Positions 21,001 through 23,625 of a stretch of 64,000 nt of DNA are shown here, piece after piece (within the stretch, counting starts at the first letter, position 1; every line of letters starts with the position of its first letter). Source of the DNA: Verrucomicrobiales bacterium. Its GTDB lineage: Bacteria; Verrucomicrobiota; Verrucomicrobiia; Verrucomicrobiales; DEV007. The translations under genes were made by a program, and so were the position numbers. The stretch spans positions 18,733-82,732 of the forward strand of contig JARGPH010000011.1 in NCBI GenBank assembly GCA_029213065.1. Reading direction: 5' to 3'. Below the pieces are notes generated by a model. The model did not search any database. It was not told where the DNA came from and saw nothing but the letters and a program-made list of their open reading frames with translations.

Positions 21001-21545
21001 TCGAGCCATTCCGTGTCATCGACAAACCAGTCTGCTCCCGCCGCATTGTAGTCGAGATAGATGGCGCTCCCCTCCGCAGCCCCGATCACTGATCCCTCAA
21101 GATCTGTGACTGCGTAAGTAATGCTCTCGAGAGCTTCCAATTGTTCAGCCGTCAGCCCGCTTTTCTCCCAACGGGAAATCGCTTCCTGCGCAAGCCGTTC
21201 AACGTCTTCCTCCGTATAATCAAATTCGATTCCCTCATCGAAAGTAATTGAACCCATGCCCTCTACGACAGAGTCCAGCTCCCCTGATGTCTGGGGGGTG
21301 GCTTCCTGCAACGCTTCTTCCGGGGGAGCTTCTTCAACCGGGGCAGGTGTCGCCGAGAACAAAACCCTCGGTTCCAGGGCCTCGGCAAACAAAGGCCGCG
21401 CTTTCGCTTTGGCAGATTTTACGCCACCGCGAACCCGGGTGCGTTTACTATTCAGGGAACGCTTTTCAAGCCACTCCTGATAAGCACGCGCCATTGAACG
21501 GGCAAAAAACCAGCGCTTACGACGATCAGAGGTCGTTTTCTTCAT
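1..21545 (-). CDS. Giant LEPR-XLL/metzincin-headed repeat protein A (3' end outside window)
   Basis: The reading frame starts at ATG 21545 and stays open to the left edge, giving about 7181 codons without the C-terminus. The N-terminus is basic (MKKTTSDRRKRWFF), followed by LEPRVLF at residues 57-63 and a metzincin-like domain with HEQGHILGLLD at 221-231 and SSMFG as a likely Met-turn near 242. Then come a jelly-roll-like segment, two LamG-like domains (19.5-20.1 and 18.6-19.3 kb), a VCBS/Ig-like unit (18.3-18.6 kb), beta-strand repeats, two HYRDY/YHH modules (15.4-16.9 kb), two SGNGRDL ConA-like domains, a PA14-like segment near 10.9 kb (DLDQDG), an IHNH/FAYNDW module (8.3-9.0 kb) and long beta-helix-type repeats. 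The frame ends in an alpha/beta domain at the window edge. Few cysteines are present. The start is supported by alignment of head and leader with giant B. No beta-barrel is visible in the part seen. Role inferred: a secreted or surface adhesive/glycan-binding fibre carrying a protease head. Confidence 0.88.
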   Translation of the reverse strand, partial: MKKTTSDRRKRWFFARSMARAYQEWLEKRSLNSKRTRVRGGVKSAKAKARPLFAEALEPRVLFSATPAPVEEAPPEEALQEATPQTSGELDSVVEGMGSITFDEGIEFDYTEEDVERLAQEAISRWEKSGLTAEQLEALESITYAVTDLEGSVIGAAEGSAIYLDYNAAGADWFVDDTEWLDEEFVEIDGILRAISGDDIDGLAFDGGASAGIDMLSVLMHEQGHILGLLDEYELGLRDSSMFGRFDEGERRIIEEDQAEGSEALSLEGRHFAEAESSTTLFTLDFEDVDGSSLFASGGNDPSSIDTTLSALGATNAGGAGASNKVWGMDTEFSTASLNLNSYDSGSAIAALNALPPGDYQLIFEYDQNVLDTAPKTGFSLSGVNGSGNSWSVHNVGYGGGSNQPSDRTLNNAFSHVAISTELNADTSARNPAILTIVAPGEDLTGASVFEQGGFSNIRIDFWNTSGGAAGAEVYYDNISLSAVALPAVAVPLVNLTFDADGAESGDSHVSTSNLGSLGGTATSTGAVEYGDGKIEGELAAQFDEDSNLVSYTIPAGEVEAGGDFTVAVNVYIDGNQAQFDRILDPFFRFEDNTTSVSFQTTEQAIHTTAPLSQGWHHLALTFDSDASGTDGRGVARAYVDGVQVAANTSALRPDFSAGLDLVVGNQANGTRPMTGLVDDVLFYDCLLLPGAVEAIVSNMVPVATNDTAFAAEAGGVDNATAGTPATGNVIAGIEANQQEDSSLLHQYTFSGTDPLSDKAGSGNLTQVTVGNATVNTDGEEAVFEGNDNGANKSYLQGTLSVPIDEMTLEFVITPTVDSGVSEGQIISTVGANVNRFYLAQFNDEIRLALGDAANFQTVIDASRFNLNEPTYVAIRFSYHTGTVPGGTGPGWLVDAFVGDVAGGDLEQVWTDKVFDTGRSNFTNWNGGWKFGSNAANSQAKWQGELDSVAFYDSQLTDEQIVSHFGAGPGDSDFDAEDTVGTGTASDLKVSSIAFGGTAFDGAINESQSVNGSTVIDGAYGTLTIEPDGSYSYVVNEAVMAGVNAADPDPADVFTYKIVDSQSPTGATNTATLTINVQSADDTTTTVYVDDNWAGMRPGADITDADLGTSAAETANFGINAFATLADALAVAGVDSTIIVNAGTYNETVALTGNQRLEITGPDAASEVFIASLSASETTTIAIEGSSTLQVGSAGDQTISASIEGNGNLKKVGAGALTLAGASANTFTGSTTLSEGTLILDKASSGTNALGGNVTVEDGTLRWNESHQIADSATLTQNGGSVLFSHKSETITHFNRSNGYTQTGGSSAIITVSDTLNMTGGSSFDINSPSTVIAETVVLTGGNLNIGGGGGTVQIGTGGLTMQGATISMNGGASQLILNGDLTTLPSGSTSRIRLSSGAFTSGGIDLGGVERTFTVADGSATEDLRIEVPILNGELTKLGDGLLLLAGDSAYVGNTNVNAGSLDVDGELKSAVVNVAGGATLTGGGIIDSAINGAAGSLITADGDLVLGDGSPDGFSTLGTFQIDSGYYVTILDSDQVDLGPVSTISGELRILKPGGAADLRVDIGQDSNGDTPLQDGFEGFSRTGDGSADHTQSYADDKLAGAGNSVDVSILNPTHYRDYDDIASGGFLDQSNLLSDSALRTSNGVMTLRLENLLDGDYEITTYHHNSRPLAYAMGGEFNLSVTDGVSTERSIATGLVESNDPTAPDSIITQTFRFTVVGGSTTDILLERTGGVGHMNLNGFDLSLIPPGDIAVSSGGSLDVDGRIEAGKVSLAGGSTLTGGGEVAAAIDGAAGSMIAADGHFKLGDGSADGFATAGELVVGRGDVVTFSDADGAELGTSTIVDGFLRSDSPALAVDFGRDSNGDDPLQDGFEGFNRSGDGNATHSQSYANETLAGAGNSVGVTIINPTHYRDYNSIASGDYVNQNNLLSDSVLTNGGGVMTLQLDNLLDGEYEITTYHHSTGNFESGKGGVFNLSVTDGVESDRIIGTGLTESVDPLSPVAILTQTFRFTVVQGSPVLIKLARTGGGHVNLNGFEIFTASTGSASLSSGDQISGTGTVQLNLESSGGSVLPGIDSGGSVAGSEIGTLVTRDVTFDSTSTLSFDFISADDGPSGHDHINVVGVVDLGGATLELNGTFDSTPAPGVTRLVLVSAGEGLTGEFKDLPEGTAVTIDGEVFTISYLNDEVSLTSAGTVETSVAISGTSLVLTDVNGAADSDDELTLTLTDNGYLITSNEVMDTPIPGAERISANEIFVSFADLTAAGIDRIDFDTRGGVDVLTLDFGQITNPANRNGASIQQKIVFLGGAGNGDELKITNGVFTTVVHNMTDGSSGTFDLDNDLDTDIEVEYSGLEPVDMTGSTATAFVFNLPAGADNAQLSQSGGIFTLESTDAVPTFESTDFVAPSDSITVNGAAGDVLTLSTDLDLSGSNTDLILNVESIHIDSAMVNTGTGDQSFAGAVTLGGNLAITANQFSATGSIDLAGNTWTVSVVDESTVDAQITSVGGGITVDAGPLNLANSTNSLDAAVDIQVSTGGELIVGTDGGASGLGDAEVFLNGGTMTLSDVSTPPALPTSANMQAWYDAGTITGLADGDLVTGWADQSGNGRDLVSYTGSPTLATDEINGQPAVRFNGNNENLQMVATATEYFAKDVFIVFRAGQDGDSATSNRTTFGPDWGAPIGVKDGNDNDRMWMFQGNEDRFWGSELPSGVRWNGIDIPSSSNFDMSAATGNASMGEYMVLNVTAGPNNGTQVREYIVGTRTDAWANSRFDTAEIIAYDNISAADRLGVEAYLMDKYYGSPTTLTNDVTVIGNSTITIQSGVGAATLGDLTIAADATININGETENKSLEFASVQITDAATVNLGNEVSVTLPDITETASPSDLAISGDGCVHLTTNNRYSGETTIGNGSSVITYEDYSLGGYDSGFTQVWQLGTNTNNWNSFSSNSSDEHYYFAGSYAARADGNSDLNPAADEAANTFERELSNSDPANSIHFNLPAGDLSNDFRLEMDFGTSWVPIAAIPYEVTVNGVTVFTGTHASDGDIRTVRFNGADVFATTGDNVIEIRRTDTDLGGRIGLDNFTLLTSPNTIANGGTTVEAGGALAIGGGTSVDEVLTISGTGNAKFGAAIVKQSGGNAALNGPITLAGDARIHSDNGNELSIRNGITMGAFDLTLDADSRINLDSPITGTGDLFVVGSDRVDFHAINSEFTGDVTVGEAGIGLAENLGRLDVHAKDGALGVGNTVTIANGSDAGIILRSDLDHSNDFVISGDGRGTEGAIRKEGGTGVLSGNVTMTGDASIYVYNGTLTIVNEVVGGGFTLSKTGSNMVSRLILNGSNPTIGNVTLDFGQLRILKSDGLGQTESLNVDSGEAIEFQLTGSATYDGSTALKTLNVDDGTVEVISGKVTLDDTFTLNLGLTGDIKLGGAGDLTVNTDFGNGTGTNDVNFLNHYGFRRDSGDAVFDLNNNGGGLNSGDPAGHSSYTGEALLTGALRFPDEASLLASGVFDTSISGYTDNFVNVWVGYLNTTETGILQLQRVLQDDWTGMWIDLDQDGVLESTSPGRGSNRGEQVAYNDGGLKTVNLTNPLGTGRYLVAFTQLEGGGNSAAGFQFKLPSGASLSDVNPGDPAQAGLWTGYIPVTIDNDVTKFGAGTTTLAGANSYNGDTTVQDGVLVVSHDTALGNGEGTVTVNNDATLAVDGGAPGIEITAASINLSGIGASGQSGVLVNVSGDNTIEGDIAVFGGLDFKIANDAAGTELTLNGSLNLGFSELTVDGAGDITLKGNISGAAPGSDPGPAAIPGLEAWYDASALTLSDGDLVTAWADQSGNGRDLVSYTGTPTFETNEINGNPAVRFNGNNENLQMEFPGKEYFAGDVYLVFRAGQDGNGATRTTFGPDWGAPIGVKDEDEADRMWMFQGNEDRFWGSELPSAVTRNGVSVSSANNFDMGGIDAGEYMVLQVAAGAANGTQEREYIVGTRTDAWSNARFDTAEVLAFDHALSTAERQYVENYLAVKYGIAGTFENSASVSFANDITKLGTGSLTLAGDNSYTGETSVEAGTLVVGHNNALGTVDGGTTVKDGAVLALDNTCADLADDSMLNGSADLAIGGETITLNGVGSGDGALVNVRGDNTIAASASILAEVVSLGQIGIGCSADTLTIDSNIDLKSSRLVANGSGDVVVNGEISGAGMDVGVDPVENSLAASQVFTNVAEANGYVLAYELIPDDGVNGSNPFPYAVNNTATVQPFDRVAYYLELDSGSGLEWVYVSMDAFTTDLAEIGIPNGSDLFVHQQIVNNMNVFASAGSGITTGTGLSTGNIEIWPSNYGGSNGNSIPNAGSGFDFGDSGASTSLGYGSFQIHNHDLDGTGPGTAGQTIFAYNDWRGSGDLGIGSQSSVDLDWTFSNNIDSYSVKRMAILVQELEPRVVETDNSLVKEGSGTLTLNAANTYNGGTTVKAGALMANNSSGSATGTGEVVVETTALLGGTGAVAGAVTATGGKIDSGLSAPADITDDLSTGDVTLDASSTFSVQLDSATPDTGYDQLDVTGSVDLGGAILDVTLNYGAVRGEKFTIIENDGNDFATDPVDGLFKDAGGNDLPHGAGIELNDGSGPVVFTLLYNVDASVVDINNAATLATGSGNDVVLVANGAPETSVEIVGNDLVITDIGNETADQLDISIQNIGGNDYYVVRDADTTLALTSSHPGALHGGANEIRILVSDVTGGLQVVTENAAAGTPLDTFTISSALTLGGDVVIAAEVINLEADVTATGTQTYDGSVDLDGNVTLTGEDVAFQSKTVSASVVTIDAGETLSVIGNLLFGERDTNGLITDVTVTGNGTLSVTGDSVEIGDESDSNTIANTTTVDLSGLGALSANVIDFRIGYGRQNRGTFTLSDTANTITADTVNVSDTRGQNSGSSTMILGAGSNVFNVDAFDLGISKGNGTVKFASQSAGSAGTLTIRAKDGVSGADITVGANTNAGTGAHIQGLLDLRGHDVDVFADALVIAYRTMPGWHSTISPAPNGQVSGRLLFDGGTFTANTVDMANRSGQFWNAATATIDISGGVFTINDTLSMTTVTDGRVAIGTINLSGGVLDLTDGVIPQGDGTEVFNFTGGTLKDVETIEFATTQQGGVFQVGADGAADDTTIAGDFTASGGSIEIQLDGTAGAGVAGGHDQIVVADSDGDGTVDLTGSTLDLVLNFAPAAGQSFVLIDNDTTADAVTGTFAGLPDDHVFELAFGGANYVFQIDYTTEDGTTAGNNVVLTSFGAADTSVEIVGGDLVISDINNESADKIDISVQNIGGVDYYVIKDTNTTPLALTTTLTAADANRVSGSEIHVKVSSVTGGLEVGTANPTPSTETDQVTISSLPADINGAVTINAEIIRVASGIKADSIALNGDVTLINDVVWDTSDANGSVSVTGTLNGGGMDLTLTTGTGNGTFSGAATGLDVLTLTYTGTIEFQDGFSSDSVYVALEGGDANLTVSGGDAVVGNGDGTGDVIMIAQRTQSLEAHTTGVFDVSAADSFTADVSLFQAGKLTNNTGGGDVTGTVNLSADNTVDASVLIMGQIDGGNVQTVTGNLNLGASNTFKVDTFIVGGHKGTGNVSFASAGTLSLDGLINAATDLRVGDNSDSITSSTARGTMDLSGGVFVADLDELVIGDYASDIAGAGAGRGSARGTLTIGESAGNSITANSVLLGNYTKNGTNDTTGGSPKIAEGTITMGGGSFDVSGDVVRGVNAGAAETFPTTSSSSVLIEGGTFTVSGNLAVDNLLSGKNGKSALVTVLGSSVQVGDGAGTELSAAINDDAAVAAVTTGTIDFSAAGTVDIDVETVTVADNQSSSALKSLGSVKLGDDNTILADDIFIGKKGSDGTLTIEDDAVLTVGTSSDRANLYVGYNGNTALNTTGVLDLGNAATFDAFLNTFVLGERKTVGLNGTTDGDVFLAAANNVDSTTVVISQSEMYREQPQSVLTLGAANTFKVDTFTVGGHRGNALVEFAAAGGVLTLSGSAGAETDLVIGETQGGTTNSTRGTIDLNGGTFNATLDLLDIAYRDARDDYNPVTNGVLSFDSGTVTANTVILGEGIKTLNGDLTTKGEGRGLGVLNVGGDAIFETSDVRMAIGTSEGSTGTVNQSGGEVDILDGSITDGVGIADYNLTGGILKDVSVLGFDFEQEGGTLQIGGDGEVDSMTVQGDFTASGGTIELQIDGAAGAGVAGGHDQILVADTDGDGALDLTGSTLDLTLNFAATAGQVFVLIDNDTTSDAITGTFTGMPEGHVFSLTFGGQDYMFQVRYNTEDGTAAGNNVVLESFGLAETSVEVVGGQLIITDINNDSQDDITITDDGTDYIVTDSSLVMFSSTAGVTVVDANTVRIPKSLVTAGLSLVSANGADTVGSNDTLTLAGPLNSEVDFDFGGAVTLDVETLNLEANLTGGHALNLTSDGVKVYVNEVPGTSLGTEGNPIEIEADITAANAHFRKTAGNGAAFFNGDNSGLSGTTTLHGSNARWALGTDTALGADGHTVRVGTDVDSGQQWFIASGDRTIASDLILDTQRFIVRGTIIDGSSSGTITIDGDVELSQTGVSDIFLQRDLTINGVISGTTGLEHQGGLVLTLTNAANSFTGGIDLDNSNGTLVVSNAGALGNAANTITFTRSATVQLDSDMTVPQSVVINPGVTGTIDTNGNDVVLNNTISGQGSLRKIGAGALSITQANTYEGGTTIGAGTVRVAQNTGFGSGVLTLQNGITITNTVNSNSPVTLANDVVVNGDFTTGELGFVGPLFFDGNVDLGATDRQITTINSSNNGNFAVKINGVISGAGGLTKAGSGFLNLGGLNTFAGGMTLDDGTLVLTSGNGDGLGSGTFTINGGTVAAQGFQQPVVDNEVLVGGDFSILSVNPFTFSNAIDLGGATRAITSVGSGNKIISGDISNGGLSLSTAAPSDFIFSGTNTYTGVTDIESGTLYVNGTHTGGDTYMVADGAVLGGTGSIDAEIVSSGIIAPGVGGAGDLATGNLNFGGEYIVDIDGTTTGDGAGNYDQLVVTGSVNFISSQPNVILVTDNAVSDQDTIDFLTSQFGANVTTGTFNALTFADQALLASADLVIVSRTTNSGNYDNGGGDLADGEAEVAFWEDLETPTILMSSFIARNSRWDWVDTGGLVNSASAAGAETTLTPAGEADSLFAGLGNPADIYSDNYDAIANASVGGG
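3..485 (-). other. Alpha/beta (class I GATase-like or flavodoxin-like) domain at the left edge
   Basis: After SVNFISSQ the protein leaves the beta-repeat style: VILVTDNAVSDQDTIDFLTS, then FGANVTTGTF, ADQALLASADLVIVSRTTNS, then EVAFWEDLETPTILMSSFIA. Strand, helix, strand, 'ADLVIVS', then 'TPTILMS' is the order seen in class I glutamine amidotransferase-like folds such as ThuA-type proteins. No catalytic Cys is visible. The domain runs off the window, so the assignment is tentative. Confidence 0.4.
1440..2760 (-). repeat. A/B shared block, copy in giant A
   Basis: This block of about 1.3 kb matches 30640-31960 in giant B along its length. Shared phrases are FFNGDNSGLSGTTTLHG, ARWALGTDTALGADGHTV, DIFLQRDLTINGVISGT, GLEHQGG, DLDNSNGTLVVSNAGALG and NNTISGQGSLRKIGAG. 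Sampled nucleotide stretches are roughly three-quarters identical. It suggests duplication or gene conversion between the two giant genes. Confidence 0.7.
8300..8965 (-). other. IHNH/FAYNDW module (sialate O-acetylesterase-associated type)
   Basis: Key phrases are FDRVAYYLEL, WVYVSMDAFT, IGIPN, NMNVFASA, NIEIWPSNYGG, YGSFQIHNHD, TIFAYNDWRGSGDLGIG, WTFSNNIDSYSVKRMAILV. I recognise this order (MDAFT, E-WP-NY, YGSMQ-HN, FA-NHW, DLGIG, DWTF-GNA-SY) as a C-terminal module in sialate O-acetylesterase-type and other carbohydrate-active proteins of PVC bacteria. Its function is not established to my knowledge. Here it sits inside a giant repeat protein. Confidence 0.65.
9535..10190 (-). repeat. ConA-like SGNGRDL domain, copy 2
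   Basis: This copy shares AWADQSGNGRDLVSYTG, NPAVRFNGNNENLQM, FGPDWGAPIGVKD, MWMFQGNEDRFWGSELPS and EYIVGTRTDAW with the copy at 13150-13815. The two are separated by roughly 3 kb of other repeats. Nucleotide identity is still obvious by eye across several blocks, pointing to a fairly recent internal duplication. Confidence 0.62.
13150..13815 (-). repeat. ConA-like SGNGRDL domain, copy 1
   Basis: The segment reads AWYDAGT, TGWADQSGNGRDLVSYTG, PAVRFNGNNENLQM, FIVFRAGQDG, FGPDWGAPIGVKDG and EYIVGTRTDAW, then AEIIAYD at the exit. It resembles the ConA-like domains widespread in PVC proteins (QSGNG..., PAVRF.G, AE-I-Y). A close second copy lies at 9535-10190. Confidence 0.6.
15430..15985 (-). 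repeat. HYRDY/YHH module, copy 2
   Basis: This is the second copy of the module at 16310-16870, in the same order and orientation, separated from it by about 100 residues of beta-repeat sequence. Reading the reverse strand gives ALAVDFGRD, THSQSYANE and IINPTHYRDY. The two copies clearly arose by internal duplication but have diverged at the nucleotide level. Confidence 0.6.
16310..16870 (-). repeat. HYRDY/YHH module, copy 1
   Basis: This is the first of two consecutive modules of about 187 residues. Conserved phrases in order are DxNGDxPLQDGFEGF, SQSYA-type, INPTHYRDY, LLDGxYEITTYHH, TQTFRFTV and HMNLNGF. The pattern suggests a beta-sandwich, possibly carbohydrate-binding. I know similar YHHD-containing segments from PVC proteins but cannot assign a family name. 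Confidence 0.6.
18640..19325 (-). other. LamG/ConA-like domain 2 of giant A
   Basis: A second lectin-fold candidate begins with LLHQYTFSGTDPLSDKAG and ends with GELDSVAFYDSQLTDEQI, the typical LamG exit. It is followed by a VCBS/Ig-like unit (18290-18600) with AYGTLTIEPDGSYSY and VFTYKIVD, a common tandem arrangement in large bacterial adhesins. Confidence 0.5.
19500..20090 (-). other. LamG/ConA-like domain 1 of giant A
   Basis: The segment opens with LTFDADGAESG, passes through a WHHLALTF-type strand and ARAYVDGVQVA, and closes with GLVDDVLFYD. This is the usual LamG/ConA-like order (FDGxD start, H-xx-xT middle, YVDG hairpin, DDV-FY end). Such folds commonly bind glycans or Ca2+; the ligand here is unknown. 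Confidence 0.55.
20730..21545 (-). other. Head of giant A: LEPR-XLL motif plus metzincin-like protease domain
   Basis: Residues 1-67 carry a strongly basic N-terminus and LEPRVLF (57-63). After a short Pro/Glu-rich linker, residues 100-272 form the protease-like domain. It contains SRWEKSGLTAEQLEALESIT, then AIYLDYNAAGADWFVDD, then the zinc motif HEQGHILGLLD with H221, E222, H225 and D231. M242 in SSMFG lies 11 residues beyond the motif, where metzincins place the Met-turn. HExxHxxGxxH/D is the established metzincin signature. Activity is inferred, not shown. The head is near-identical in layout to that of giant B. Confidence 0.72.
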
Positions 21546-21652
21546 AAATTCAGGAGGATTTTTATGGAAATTACTACAAATGCCAAAAATTACTCAAGCA
21601 AAAACTCTCAAGGGGCTACTTTTATCAGAAGCAAACCTGCAATCAAGATTGA
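21546..21652 (-). promoter_or_regulatory. Conserved leader/promoter region of giant A
   Basis: Four blocks match the region upstream of giant B at nearly equal distances from the ATG. On the plus strand they are TATGGAAATT (18-27 bp), ATTACTCAAGCA (44-55 bp), TATCAGAA (78-85 bp) and TCAAGATTGA (98-107 bp). A candidate -35 TTGATT (21641-21646) and weak -10 TAAAAG (21619-21624), 16 bp apart, read on the minus strand. No Shine-Dalgarno precedes the ATG; instead CCTCCT lies 7 nt upstream. Confidence 0.5.
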
Positions 21653-21723
21653 TTCGCAAGTTCGAGGACTTTTATATAGTTTCAACGCTGAATATTGCCT
21701 TGAAACGGCCCCCCTGTGATATA

Positions 21724-21778
21724 GGAAAAAACTAGATTTTTACTTATTACCCCTCCCGATACGATTTTGTATCGGGAG
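21724..21778 (-). terminator. Probable Rho-independent terminator of giant B
   Basis: A perfect 10-bp stem CTCCCGATAC/GTATCGGGAG (21753-21762 and 21769-21778) with a 6-nt loop lies about 95 nt past the stop of giant B. On the minus strand the T-rich stretch (complement of 21724-21740) begins about 12 nt after the stem, so the U-tract is not adjacent. It may terminate weakly, or protect the 3' end of the very long mRNA. Confidence 0.5.
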
Positions 21779-21873
21779 AGGAAATCCGATCCGCTTTCTC
21801 TATACTATTTGCCGAAGACGAGCTCTATCTCGAATCACCCCGGGCTCTCATTCGAAAAGCTCTCGAAAGCACC

Positions 21874-23625
21874 CTACTCAGTGATACCGTTGGCCTTCCT
21901 CCAATCAGCATTCGAGCCATTGGGATGCTGATTCCCTTCGATAATATCGTCGAAGGCGACCGAGTTCAATCGACGCCCCATGACCGAGTCCACCGTGAGA
22001 ACCTCGCCCTGCGCGTGAGAACCGTTAATGGCGGGGGCAAAGAACACCTCGAATGAGCCCTTAACCCCGCTGCTCCAGGCCGGAGCAGCGGTCTCCACTT
22101 TCACAAAGTAGGAGGTATTACCGATTTCAAGGCCGCTGAACTTCGCGATCCAGCCTCCTGACAAGTCGGCCACCACCGTCATCGATCCACCACGCAGCAC
22201 AGAGCCATCCGCTCCCATCACCGACAAAGTGATGACCGAGCCCGGCACCGCAGTTCCCGAATAGATTGGCATTAAGAGCAGCAATGGCGCGCCTGCATCC
22301 CCGCCATCAGTTCCTCTTGGCTCGGCAAAGCGGAACCCTTCGAGGATTCCCGACCCGCCCACTCCGAAGAACTCACCGATCCTGCCGCCGGTCGATCCAA
22401 CGACCCGAACCACGATCTGCTCTTCGACGAAGCCACCACTTCCGTCACTCACCCTATATATAAACGTTTCCACACCGACATCGCCGGCATCGAGTGCGCG
22501 GGTTGTAGGAAGATTGCTGTCCACTGTGTAAACAAAGTTTCCGTCAGCATCGATCGAAAGCGTTCCATAGAGACCGTCGACCTTGGTCATACTGCCTTCA
22601 ACGACCGCTCCGCCGGGGTTGGTCGACCCGCCAAACGGAGTTCCATCGAAACGGGTATTCACCACCTTGAGAACATCATCGATCCCCTCACCATTGATAT
22701 CAATGTCAGTATCATTCGCGAGCGCGTTTCCGCTTACCGTTTCCGAACCACCCTGAGCGCCTTCGAAGACGGTCACAACATCAGTGGTCAAGACCGGATC
22801 GTCGTTCGTGCCCGTGATCTTGATCGTTACCGTCTGGGTATCGGCTCCGGTTACTGAATCGGTTGCTGTGATCGTATAGGTCAGTGTCAGAGTTTCTCCG
22901 AGAGCAAGGAAGTCAAAGGTTGTCGCATTGCTGTCAAAGAGCCAACCGATCGTTCCAATCGTGCCGGGTGCGGTCACAATCGGATTCGGACTCGTAAGAC
23001 TGAACATCGCGAGAAAATCAGCATTGGTGAGAACATCCGGTGATCCCGCTACTCCTACAGTAGCGTTGATCGTCGCGTCCACATTTCCGAGGTCGTGCAC
23101 CGTGAGGGTGCCGGCAACGCTCAGTGCTGTGTCGGTCTCAGTAAGATTCTCTGCAGCAGAGTCCCCTCCTGTGACAACGATATCCGGAGCGAGGTTGTCG
23201 TTTTCGACCTCCTGAAAGTCGATCCGCTGCTGTCCGCCGCCGAAGGTGTAGGAGCCGGCGCCGGGAGTCCCTCCGGGAGTTGGATCAAAGTTCGCATCCA
23301 CCGCACCGACGAGATTGATAGTGTCTCCGGGCACATTCGTCGGGTCATTCCCGTCGATGTTCATTTCGGAATTCATGCTTGGCTTCACATTGAATGTGTC
23401 ACCGTCACTCCCGCCCTCGATGAAGACTTCGTCCCGGGCCGTCACGGTTCCTGACAAGTCAACCGTTCCGCCTCCCCCGTCAAACGGTCCCACCTGATCG
23501 ACCTTGATCTCAATCTTACCGCTGGCCGCAGCGAGCTCGCCGTCGGGATCGAGAATGAAATGATCCCCCGCGTTCAGAATAATATCCGCTCCGGCGGAAA
23601 TGTCTGAATCTCCAATCGTGATATC
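21874..23625 (-). repeat. B/C shared C-terminal block, copy in giant B
   Basis: About 580 residues match the end of giant C without large gaps. The order is ILNAGDHFILDPDGELAAAS, VFIEGGSDGDTF, YTFGGGQQRIDFQ, a VCBS-type unit (TLTVHDLGNVDATIN, FDFLALGETLTLTYTITATD), a cadherin-like unit (GNALANDTDIDING, YGTLSIDADGNFVYTV), then a tail with IGEFFGVGGSGILEGFRF, PGSVITLSVMG, FFAPAINGSH, LTVDSVMGRRL and GSNADWRKANGI. The tail could be a sorting or anchoring signal; I cannot name its family. Confidence 0.8.

Larger units (their letters stand above)
21546..21873. other. Intergenic region between giants B and A (328 bp)
   Basis: From right to left it holds the 3' flank of giant B, a hairpin at 21753-21778 that may terminate B, an AT-rich stretch, then the leader of giant A. 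A 51-codon plus-strand frame (21564-21719) with AGGAGG six bases before its ATG exists, but it is not conserved in the matching leader of giant B and is not called as a gene. Confidence 0.7.

Noticed and set aside
21564-21719. 51-codon plus-strand gene with a perfect AGGAGG site in the B/A intergenic region
   Set aside because: The matching sequence upstream of giant B has a one-base shift and stops after 14 codons, so conservation is at the DNA level of the leader and not of a protein.
21874-22400. LPxTG, PEP-CTERM or beta-barrel anchor at the C-terminus of giant B
   Set aside because: None of the motifs, nor a final hydrophobic helix or amphipathic strand series, is present.
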